Below, one piece after another: positions 31,671 through 41,619 of a DNA stretch of 64,000 bases. A program made the translations under genes and the position numbers. The notes beneath the pieces are model-generated. The model made no database searches, was not told where the DNA came from, and saw only the letters and a program-made list of their open reading frames with translations. Origin of the DNA: Forficula auricularia (taxonomy: Eukaryota; Arthropoda; Insecta; Dermaptera; Forficulidae); NCBI GenBank assembly GCA_024734495.1, contig JALMQS010000075.1:4448832-4512831 (forward strand), read 5' to 3'. Every line of letters begins with the position of its first letter. Within the stretch, counting starts at the first letter, position 1.

Positions 31671-32899
31671 GGAAGATCAAAAAGTCTGGAATAATACTAT
31701 GAAATGAGGGTAGTATGCGCCAATGTGAACCATTCATAACTAACTTCATTCTTCATTAGACGTCAGTTAAAATTTCAGCCATTCATGTTTTCGCATTTAC
31801 AAGCTACAGCAGTGAGAAGCAACCAACCTCCGTGTTTTTTTAAAAATGAAAAAATCTGAGTTTCGTGTTCTGATTAAACACTATTATTTACGCAAGAAAA
31901 CAATAACTGAGACCAAAGCCAAGCTTAGATAAGTATTATCCGGACTCTGAGCCGTAGATGAAGATGATTCAAAAGTGGTTTTCTGACTTTAGTTGGGGCC
32001 GAACAAGCACAAGTGATTCTGAACGATCTGGACTCCCAAAAGAGGTCTGACACCAGAAAACGCCCAAAAAATCCATGATATTATGTTGAACGACCCCAAA
32101 GTGAAATTGAGGTAGCTAGCTGAGACCACAAAGATGTCGTATGGCAGTGTGTTCAATATCATACATGATATTTTGGGTATGAAAAAGCTCTGCGCGCGAT
32201 GGGTGCCGCATTTGCTCACAGTGGAGCAAAAACGAATTCGTGTTACGACTTCCCAGCAGAATTTGGCAATGTTTACGCGAAATTCAAAGGAGTTTTTGCG
32301 CCGATTCATAACCATGGATGAAACATGGATCCATTTCTACACACCAGAGTCAAAACAATGGGTTTCTCCGGGTGAAAGTGCTCCGAAGCGTCCAAAAACT
32401 CAGCAATGGACCGGAAAGGTTATGGCCTCCGTATTTTAGGATGCGCGTGGAATAATATTCATCGACTATCTTGAAAAAGGTAAAACCATAACTGGCGCAT
32501 ATTATTCATCATTATTGGATCGTTTGAAAATTGAAATCACAGAAAAACGGCCGCATTTGAAGAAGAAAAAAATCCTCTATCATCACGACAATGCGGCTGC
32601 TCATTCATCGTTAGTTGCGCAAGCAAAATTGCACGAAATCGGATTTGAACTGGTTCCTCAGCCTGACCTGGCCCCCAGCGACTTTTACTTGTTTCCAAAC
32701 CTGAAGAGATGGCTCACCGGTAAGCGATTTCACTCAAATGGAGAAGTCATAGCTGAAACTGAGGCCTATTTTGGAGAGCTTCCGAAAGATTACTTTTCGG
32801 ACGGGATAAAAAAGATAGAAAAAAGTTGAACTGGCTGTATTGCTTAAAAGGAAGAAAAATGTTTTTTTGTTTCACTTATTCCAAACTTTTTGATCTGCC
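31671..32899 (+). mobile_element. mariner element, both ends present, transposase decayed
   Basis: Ends GGAAGATCAAAAAGTCTGGA and, inverted, GGCAGATCAAAAAGTTTGGA, each next to TA. The transposase starts about 31846 (MKKSEFRVLIKHYYLRKKT). The catalytic blocks TMDETWIHFY, ILYHHDNAAAHSS and PDLAPSDFYLFP (D,D34D) are visible. It is inactive: stops and frameshifts riddle 31930-32130, a TAG follows MASVF at 32437, and the C-terminus is ragged. It lies in the 5-kb intron of the P-element-like gene, opposite strand. Confidence 0.9.
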
Positions 32900-33239
32900 T
32901 AGTAGGTACCTATATATATTTATTTAATTTATTTGTTAGAGATTAGATTCGAAGGTTTGACCTTAATCAGGCATTCATTTGTCGAGTGGCCAGCTTACTT
33001 TTACACCAAAACGAATTTATCTACACCCAATTGGGTATTCAATCAATGGGAAATAACAGATAAAATATTCCTAATTAAAAAGACTGATGATAAAGGACAA
33101 ACCTTCAAAATTATAGTCTCTAACAAATAAGTTATTTATAGGTATTTGTTACAAGACAACCTCATTGATTTCTCTTTTTGATAGCTAGTTTTCATTTGTC
33201 CTAAAAAGCACGCCTACTTGAAAACAGCTCAAGTTTCTT

Positions 33240-33300
33240 TCCTTCGTTGACTCTTTTAAATCCTGAAGGAGAGAAGATCATCAGAAACGTCAATTTTCAA
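33240..33300 (+). repeat. fragment with hammerhead-like core
   Basis: 'ttttaaatcctgaaggagag' then 'catcagaaacgtcaattttc' resembles the CUGANGA...GAAAC motif of other elements, degraded; a sister fragment is at 35030-35095. Confidence 0.35.
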
Positions 33301-33600
33301 AAGAGTGAAAATGCTGATCCAATAAATTATTTTATTAGAAATTTGTACTTTTTATTACTCTTGATCTGCCTCTCGGTCAAATTTCCATTAAATGTGAATC
33401 TTTTTATTAATATTATAATACGAATATTATAGATGTGAGGATCATATATAAAATGTGATAAACTGATAAGTAATGTTAGCCTTTATCAAAACTCGCATTA
33501 ATTTAATAATGAAAGAAAATAAATATGAGTTGTAATATTTGTCCAGTATTCAAGCAAATTATGAAAAAATGAAGAAAACTCTTTGCAAAACCGACTCTAA

Positions 33601-33754
33601 GGGCCGGTTGTATGCCGCAAAGTAAATGCTTTTTACAACTAGATGGTAAATGGAGGGACTGGAATGGCCAATCAGATGACCGGCATTGAAATTCCATTTA
33701 CCATCTACCCTTTGTTAGTTGTAAAAAGCATTTACTTTGCAATACAACCGGGCC
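33601..33754. mobile_element. PIF/Harbinger-type MITE with TAA target duplication
   Basis: TAA on both sides; ends GGGCCGGTTGTATGCCGC and, inverted, GGCCCGGTTGTATTGC. Inverted similarity extends about 60 bp ('gcaaagtaaatgctttttac'). Confidence 0.75.
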
Positions 33755-33784
33755 TAAATAAGGTATTTATCAGTTTGCCACTTG

Positions 33785-34300
33785 TTTTTTTTTTTGTTTT
33801 TTTTTAATGCAATCGAATGCAAGAAGGGGTGCACCAGTAAAGATGTAGCCCCTATGGATCTCGAAAGACCCTTGCATTACCGAAGAGAAGGGAAAGTTGA
33901 TTAAGAGAGAGGATGTAGACGCAGGTGTCTATGCACCCTGGTTTTGAAGGTTTGAAGATCATAGGTGCTGGGAAAGATAGAGGCTGGGAGAGAGTTCCAG
34001 TTCCTTGAAGTCATGGGGATATATGTATTCGCGAATGAAGTGGTCCGGCACTTTTCCAATTTGACAGCGAAAGAGTGTTGGGAGTCGGCAAAACGTGTGC
34101 TGCGTGCAAAGCATGCTTTGGGGGGAATTATTGATTTTATCTCGTCAGAGCACCTGCCGTGATAGTATCTATAGAAAAGGGAAAGGGCAGAGACATCTCT
34201 TCGATGAGCTAGCGAGTCGAGGGAGTCGGTGAGGGTAGAATCGTCAATTAGCCTGACGGCTCGTTTCTGAATTGCATCAAGGGTAGCAAGAGAAGAGTGT
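33785..34300 (-). pseudogene. non-LTR retrotransposon ORF2 C-terminal tail with poly(A)
   Basis: The minus-strand frame 34300-33852 is open: SLATLDAIQKRAVRLIDDST, DSLDSLAHRRDVSALSLFYR, TYIPMTSRNWNSLPASIFP, DLQTFKTRVHRHLRLHP, ending in TAG at 33852. The 3' tail ends in poly(A) (seen as poly(T) at 33785-33807). It is a 5'-truncated insertion of the family at 15840, in better condition. Confidence 0.8.
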
Positions 34301-34309
34301 CAAAGAATA

Positions 34310-35445
34310 ACAAAGGAATTAAAAGAAAGAATAAGATAATGAAATCGATCGAAAGGTGTTTAAATTTAATCAAACATATTGTACAATATATCTGATTTGT
34401 TTTACTGTATTGTTAAGTATAGTACTGTATTGTTAGTAGATACATTTTTGAGTAACTAGATATTAGGAAAAATGCATATCTGTGTATAGATATGAATTTT
34501 AAGAGGTCACTATTTAAAAAAGATTCAAGATAATCTACAGATTCAAATTTTTATTTGAACCCGATCATTTGTTCCTTCAGGTATGGTTTGACATTTTCCC
34601 AGATTTCTCGCATCTAAGCTAGATTTTCGAATAATTTATTTAAATTGATCACAGAAGGCTAAGTCTAGAAATAATTTAGAAAAAAAAGTCGGTACAATCC
34701 AAGGTCCTAATTTAGAATTGAATAAAGCTTGGAATGTTAATCATTGGAAAATGACTTTTATTTCCTAGTACCTGGAACTCCGAGCGATGCTCGGAAATTT
34801 TTGCTTTAAATAGTTAAAAGTGATATACATATTAATATTATTTTTAAATTCAGTTAAAAAGGTCGATTTTTATTCGCAGCTAAAAAATAAAATAAAATTG
34901 AAATAAAATTTAATTAATTTTTTTCCCCAACGTTTACACCCGCTATGGCCATCATCAGGACCTATCACTGGCCACAAAGTTTTAAATGTAATCGCAATTA
35001 AAAATAATATTAATATACACGGAGGTTCTTTCGTTGACCCTTTTAAATCCTGAAGAAGGAAGCACGATCCTTCAAATTGTCAGATTTTTTAAGAGAATGA
35101 AATTGATATTTAAATAGAAAAATACAATTAATTAATTAATTAAATTCCCTAATTTGAATATATAATATTTGTAATGAACTATTAATGGGATATAGAATTA
35201 AAAAACAATTAATTATTAAAAGAAAATCGAATAAAAACGTAATTATATGTTCTTATCGAGGTCAAATCCTACGTAGTTGGTATTTCTTTTTATATTTTAT
35301 ATTTTTTATATTTTTACTTTTTTATATTTTCTTAGGTAATTTTGAATATAAATCTGTTAGTATTGAAAAATACGGAACATTTTTCTTGTAAAATATATCA
35401 AATATGTATTTAAGAATATACCATATTTTTTCTGCACATGTATTT
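34310..35445. other. intron stretch of the P-like gene, repeat fragments
   Basis: AT-rich. Contains a hammerhead-like segment on the minus strand at 34983-34947 (CCTGATGATGGCCATAGCGG then GTAAACGTTGG) and a fragment 'ttaaatcctgaagaaggaag' at 35040. No gene seen. Confidence 0.35.
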
Positions 35446-36240
35446 TTACTTTACCATACAGTGTATGGTCAAGTATTGTAATCGTGCATGAAAAAAAGTG
35501 GTTTTTTTCCTTCTTTTTTTCGAAATATCTCAAAAACGGCTGAAATTATTTTGATTAAAAAAATTGAGCGAAACCATGGCATTTCGATCTACAAAAAAGC
35601 TCTAATAAGTGAATTTCGAGATAACAATTGTTTTGTCAAAATGTCTGTTAGTTAGTTAGTCTGTGCGTTACTAAATTTTTGTGGACGAGCTAGCTCAAAA
35701 ACTAGTGTGAATATCGTAACCAAATTTCAGACGGAGTTTTGGTTCATCGATATTAAGATCTGATTAGATTTTGGTGCATATGTACCCTAAATTAAGGGGG
35801 TGGAGGGGGGGGGGGGGGGGGGTTAAAAATAAAAAATCTAGGGCATTTGAGCAAACTCAACCAAATTTTGGATACATAATCAATGGACCCCCAGAAGTCT
35901 AAAAATCCAAAAACTAACCGCCCAAAACGGGGGGGGGGTCAAAAAATGAAAATGTAGGCCTTGTACCAAACACAACCAATTTTGTATACATAATCAGTGG
36001 GACCCCAGAAGTCTAAAAATTCACAAAGTAACTGCCTAAAATGGGGGGGGGGGGGGGGGTCAAAAAATCAAAATATAGGCTCTTGTTCCAAACTCAACCA
36101 AATTTTGTATACATAATCAGTGGGCCCCCAGGAGTCTAAAAATGGAAAAATCAACCCCCCTCCCCTACTTGATTATAAATAATTTTATTAAATAAAAGTG
36201 AGGGGCCAGGTTGTACGGTAAAGTCAAGTGCATGGCCACA
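35446..36240 (+). repeat. dispersed repeat with three G-tract units
   Basis: Begins 'gtatggtcaagtattgtaat', shared with 54395 and, inverted, 56760-56780. It continues through the segment shared with 1290 and 47350-47810. At 35800-36165 are three units of about 125 bp, each made of a poly(G) run, a 'tcaaccaaattttgtataca' segment and 'ccccagaagtctaaaaat'. Confidence 0.7.
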
Positions 36241-36493
36241 TCAGAACACGTCAGCTTATTTAATTTTCTATTTAGATATTTTGGAAAAAAACTGTATCTG
36301 AATCTGTATATATATCTAGTTGTTTTAGAAAATTTGAATCTGTATCTCTATATGAATATATTTTCACAAGAATATCAGTATCTAGATGCTTTTTTAAAAA
36401 TGTTTCTTTAACAACATTTTCTTGGTATAAAACGAATACAAATTTAGATTGCCTAGGGCCTTGTTGATTCCATCTCAATGGAAACGAGATTAC

Positions 36494-36870
36494 CTTTCTT
36501 GATCAACCTCGAAGAGTTTATTTGTTTTAGGGGCAATCGCTACTTGATCTTGATTCTGTGACCTGAGCATGGAGACCAATCTTTTACTTTCCTCCGAAGC
36601 ATTTGGTAGTAAAATATCAGGAACAGCATTCCACACTAGTCTGCTTCGAAAGCTCCGATATTTTTGTTTTTGTGAAAAATGTGTGGAGCAAATACGCAAA
36701 TCTTGTGGTATGGACTTTTGAATATGTAGAGAATTTTCTAGATCAAGAATATGAATCCAGAGTTTTCTCCGTGGTTCGTCATTGGCTGGAAATCGGTGTA
36801 AACTAACCTCGCTAGTTTTGCCCAGGCCACAGTAATGACAACGCGTCTTTGGACGTCGGTTTCCACTCAT
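36494..36870 (-). CDS. P-element-like gene exon 1: THAP domain
   Basis: Starts at ATG 36870 (MSGNRRPKTRCHYCGLGKTS). A complete THAP zinc-binding domain: C-x2-C (CHYC), LHRFP, the basic RRKLWI helix, C-x2-H (CSTH) and the closing AVP (AVPDILLP). THAP modules bind DNA in P transposase and THAP proteins. The donor is AAAG|GTAATC at 36493, phase 2; it joins the acceptor at 31411 to form a Ser codon and run on in frame. The 5-kb intron holds the mariner, LINE, MITE and G-tract repeats. No acceptor precedes the ATG, so this looks like a first exon. Confidence 0.83.
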
Positions 36871-37083
36871 CGCTCATCCAAATCCGAATTCAAATTAATC
36901 GAAATAAAAAAGAAAAACATGTATCATGGATAAGTAACAATCACATTTTAAGAAGAACGTGACATTTGACTAGAAGTGTATGAGAGATGATAGACTGATG
37001 AGGTTGTCCCGATTCCAAAACTTCATCTTACTGGCAGCCATTTGCAGAGTTTCAAAACATTCAATTCAAAATTGGGCGCGTTT

Positions 37084-37789
37084 AAGGTAGTTGTTCCGCC
37101 AAATGGGTTTTCTTAGGATTCTTTTGAAATTTAGACAGATTATTATTTAAATACTTCTGAATCGATTGGTAGCAAAACGAAATTTAGGAACAATATAGTT
37201 CCGGAGATATTAAATTTCAAAAATAGAGTTTTTCAGGCTCTTTTACATTGGGATATCGGAAAATTTACATACATATTTAATTATGAATTAAGAAACCCTT
37301 CTTACCATATTTATAAAAAACTAAACCAACATTAAACAATATCCAATACATATTTTAAGACAATTTTGATTCATAGTTACAACACAGTTTCTGAGATAAT
37401 AATGAATAAAATAATGAAAAATGTATAAAAAAAATTTACTCTAAAAACAATTTGGAAACAGAGCATTTATTTAACCGGCGAAAGATGTATAAAGCGCGCA
37501 TGCGTTAGATTTTTCCAAAATTATAATTTTCATAAGGTGTAACCTAGGCGTTGATTAAATTTGTTAAAAAATAACAAAACGATTTTTATAGAAATTTTTT
37601 CTGTCATTTTAATTTAAAAATATTCAATCCCTTACAATGGTGCCAGATTTGTCAAGCGAGCACGGGATTGGCTAGAATCGGTACATAAACAGCAAAAAGT
37701 TTTGGGCTTATGAATTATGAATCCTTATTGTCTGTTCTATATACTCTAGCATTAACTTTTTGCTAGTATTGTTACGAAACAACTACCTT
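37084..37789. mobile_element. non-autonomous DNA transposon, AAGGTAGTTGTT ends (copy 1)
   Basis: About 706 bp with ends AAGGTAGTTGTTCCGCC and ACGAAACAACTACCTT. The flanks suit a TTAA target (TTAA at each border). A second full copy is at 40280-40997. No transposase. Confidence 0.65.
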
Positions 37790-37795
37790 AAGTAT

Positions 37796-37900
37796 TACAT
37801 TACATATTTTGTACTTTTTAGAAGCATGTTTTTTAGGTTTTTAAAATATATTTTATTTTTTTACTTTTTAGTCTTAATTATTTTTATAGAGAAAAGTTTG
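37796..37900 (+). repeat. segment shared with the Copia 5' junction and LTR
   Basis: 'tgtactttttagaagcatgt' and 'tttactttttagtcttaatt' recur at 21010-21085 and 22645-22690. Confidence 0.5.
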
Positions 37901-37929
37901 CGTAATTGACAAATCTGGCAACACTGTCC

Positions 37930-38462
37930 GAACTTGAATATTTTTTATCATAGAAATGACTAATAAAGTACATTATAAAGGTCGATTTATTAAAGAAAAA
38001 GTTCTTAATAAAAGATTACAAGCTATTGCGTAAATGGTAGAAGCAAAAAAACGTCAAAAAAATTATTAAAGTTAACCCCCTTTTTAGGTTAAATAAATGC
38101 GTTGTTGCCAGCTTGTTTTTTGTGTAAATTTTTCATTTTTATCTCAGAAACTGTGTTGTAACTATGAATTATAATTATCTTAAAAATTGCATTAGTTATT
38201 GTTTAATGTTGGTTTAGTTTTTTATAACAATGGTAAGAAGAGTTTCTTAATTATAATTAAATATGTATGTAAACTTTTCGATATCCCGTATAGTGCAATG
38301 TATAAGAGTCTGAAAAACTATCTTTGGAATTTAATATCTCCGGAACTATATTGTTCATAAATTTACTTTTGCCACCAATCGATGCAGAAGTATTTAAATA
38401 ATAATCTGTCAAAATTTCAAAAAAATCCTAAGAAAGCCCATATGGTGAAACAAACTACCTTA
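37930..38462 (-). mobile_element. AAGGTAGTTGTT element, inverted partial copy
   Basis: Reverse of the first about 530 bp of the 37084 element, ending 'aaacaaactacctt'. With copy 1 it forms an inverted pair of about 1.4 kb. Confidence 0.65.
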
Positions 38463-38469
38463 TCAGAAT

Positions 38470-38600
38470 GAAATGTATTTATTTTTGTTTTTATAAAATT
38501 TCATTTAAATTGAGTAGGTAAACAATTATTTTTTATAGAGAAATGTTTGCAGAATTTAACAGAACAAAAGTCACATTGATATATACATACAGGTGAAGCT
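38470..38600 (+). repeat. LTR-like remnant shared with 22700-22860
   Basis: 'atttaaattgagtaggtaaa' and 'tttatagagaaatgtttgca' match the Copia LTR region downstream of 22307. Confidence 0.5.
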
Positions 38601-38689
38601 AATATAAAGTATGTAAAAAGACTTTATGATGAAGGTCAAATCTTCGAAACTATAGTCTCTAAGAAATAAATTATATATAAAAATATTTA

Positions 38690-39190
38690 TACTCGTCTAT
38701 ATATATAAAATTAAGGTTTTGTCTGTACATTGCTCCAAATCACGCCAAATTTCGGCTGCACACGTTTCAAACAAAGTTATGAACGAAAACACCCTCAACA
38801 AAATTCCTGTCTGTCTGTCTGTTTCAGTGGTTTCCGCGAAAAGTTGTTCACGATTCACGTCAAAACGGCTGAAGGGATTATTATGAAATTTCATATTTGT
38901 ATCAGATGTCTTCTAACTTACGTTTTTAGCTATATAACGTTTTGATATTTTGACCCCAAAAGCGAATGAACATTATCAAAAAAACTCCTAAACTATTAAC
39001 TCTACGGCAAATTTTATAATGAGCAAAGTTGTAGGGGATGTGATTTCTGACAACTTTTGTTTAAAAAAATTCGAGGGTGAAAAATATGTAAATTCTTGCC
39101 CTTGGAGCAAACTCAACCAATCTGAGGGTGGGGTTCGTGGGTTGTGGGTTGGGGGTCCAGGGGGCGTGCCTTGCAGCTTGTTTTATAATA
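38690..39190 (+). repeat. dispersed repeat (copy of 5450-5950, inverted)
   Basis: Begins 'tatatatataaaattaaggt' and ends near 'ggggcgtgccttgcagcttg', the start and end style of the Helitron-like segment at 41929-42890. Confidence 0.6.
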
Positions 39191-39635
39191 TAAATGAATA
39201 ATATGTTTATTTGCATCAAGCGCAGGATAACTTTATGGATTTCTCTTCGTCAACTCTTTTGTTTTTCTAAATTAGGAAGATTTAGGGAAATACTTATCAT
39301 ATATTCAATGTTAAATAAGCTAGAAAAATTTGGTCAGTTTTCACCGTTGAATAGTATTTTTCAGCTTATTATTTTAAGTTAGCATTTGAGTAAAGCTGAC
39401 TGTTAGCGGATCCTTCAGCTTTATGGATGAAAGCTCAAATGCGCGTTAACTAAATACGCCCAATAATTTGTTTTTATTTATTTTTTAACATTTTTTTAAT
39501 GATATATATAAAATAATATATTTTAAATAAAATGTATTTTTATCTACATCTTCATTGTCGATTACATAAAAAATTTATAAGATTAAAATAAATTAGGAAA
39601 CGAAGAAAAGATTTTTATATTATAGACAAAGGAAC

Positions 39636-39690
39636 AGCCGGGATTCGAATCCGGGATCTTCGCAAGTGCGCTGCAGTCGAGTGGGAGGCG
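39636..39690 (-). repeat. tRNA-like T-arm fragment
   Basis: The minus strand has CCGGATTCGAATCCCGG, a perfect T-stem/box B, preceded by 'gcgcacttgcgaagatc'. No 5' half of a tRNA; probably SINE debris just 3' of the THAP exon 3. Confidence 0.4.
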
Positions 39691-39739
39691 TTTGGATATA
39701 ATTAAAATAAATATTTTAAATAAGTGTTGAAATATTGAC

Positions 39740-39927
39740 CTATATTTACATCTCTTTGGTGAATGAGTTGTTGAGGTGTTGACTGTTTCTTCATGTTCAT
39801 TAATGGATGTTGGGAGAAACGTAAATGATGAATCCTGAGGCATATCACCAGTTGGTAGAGAACGCTTTCTTGTAGTTGTCGGGGAAAGAATTGATGGTTT
39901 TTTTAGAGTTCCTTGCGTAAGCAATTC
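39740..39927 (-). CDS. THAP gene exon 3 (linker)
   Basis: Acceptor TTTTTTAG at 39928; ELLTQGTLKKPSILSPTTTR followed by Ser/Thr-rich sequence to HSPKRCKY. Which of two donors is used is unclear. Confidence 0.62.
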
Positions 39928-40115
39928 CTAAAAAATGATAATAATAATAATAAAAAACAAATAAATAAAGTTAGAATAATCATAATAATGCACCATAAAA
40001 TTTTTAAGTTATTCTATCATCATGTCGTAGATTATTTTCAAAAAATCAATGTTCCACAAGAAATCAATGAAGGCGTCCTCTGTTTGAAGCAAATTAACAT
40101 ACATCTATACTTTAA

Positions 40116-40169
<54 letters not shown>

Positions 40170-41035
40170 GAAATAAATTCTTGATTCTTTATAGTAATAA
40201 GTACAGTTGATTATAAAACACAATCATAAAACTTTATTTAAATAACGTTTCGGGAGAAGTATTGGAAAATAAGTTGCATAAGGTAGTTGTTCCGCCAAAT
40301 TGGTTTTATTGGGATTTTTTTGAAATTTAGAGATTATTATTTAAATACTTCTGCAACGATTGGTGGCAAAATGAAATTTATGAAAAATATAGTTACGGAG
40401 ATTTTAAATTTCATAAATAGAGTTTTTCAGACCCTTTTACATTGCACTATACGGGATATCGGAAAATTTACATACATATTAAATTATAATTAAGAAACCC
40501 TTCTTACCATTTTTATAAAAAACTAAACCAATATTAAACAATAGCCAATGCATATTTTAAGACAATTTTAATTCATAATTACAACACAGTTTCTGAGATA
40601 ATAATGAATAAATAATGAAAAATGTATCAAAAAAATTTACACTAAAAACAATTTGGCAACAGCGCATTTATTTAACCAGCGAAGATGTATAAAGCGCGCA
40701 TGCGCTAGATTTTTTAAAAATTATAATTTTCATAAGGTGTAACGTAGGCGTTGATTAAATTTGTTAAAAAATAAAACGATTTTTATAGAAATTTAAAATG
40801 TATTTTATCTGTCATTTTAATATAAAAATATTCAATTTCTTACAATGGTGCCAGATTTGTCAAACGAGCACGTGATTGGGTAGAATTGGTACAAAAACAG
40901 CAAAAAGTTTTGGGCTTATGAATTATGAATCCTTATTGTCTGTTCTATATACTCTAGCATTAACTTTTTGCTAGTATTGTCGCGAAACAACTACCTTAAT
41001 TGCCTCACTTTAACACAAAAAATTAATTAATATAT

Positions 41036-41134
<99 letters not shown>

Positions 41135-41576
41135 ATAAAAAACATCATAGTACCGTTATCTAAAAATTTTTTTTTTAATATCCAATTCCTGTGCTACCAG
41201 CCTGGCCTGTATATAGGATGGATAGGATTAGAAAAAAAATACCTCTTTTGAATGAGCTGGTGGAAAAATAGTTGGATAGGCATTCGGTTTCAATTGAGTT
41301 TTGACGCGTGAAGTTCTATTAAAACAATCGTCAGTAAAGTGTAGTGAACAAAGCATGGTTGATTTGGAAGGCCACCAATTTTCTTCCCTGTGGACTGCGA
41401 CTGCATTGATCCATGCTTGACGCATTGCTACATCCTTAGGGAACCTTTAAAAATCAAATATTATCATTTTTAAAACTCTTTTTTTACTAGGCTAAAATAA
41501 TAATAAAATATATCTTCACCCTTATGCCAAAACTCTTGTTTCGAGTGATGTTAAGTACAAATTTTCTATTTAACAA

Positions 41577-41619
<43 letters not shown>

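Noticed and set aside
29200..37000. Autonomous P element with terminal inverted repeats
   Set aside because: I compared the flanks below 29535 and above 36870 and saw no inverted termini or 8-bp duplications; a distant terminus cannot be excluded.
39583..39739. C-terminal extension of the THAP exon 3 frame (IFQHLFKIFILI...)
   Set aside because: It reads through probable donors into a tRNA-like fragment, so it is more likely intron.
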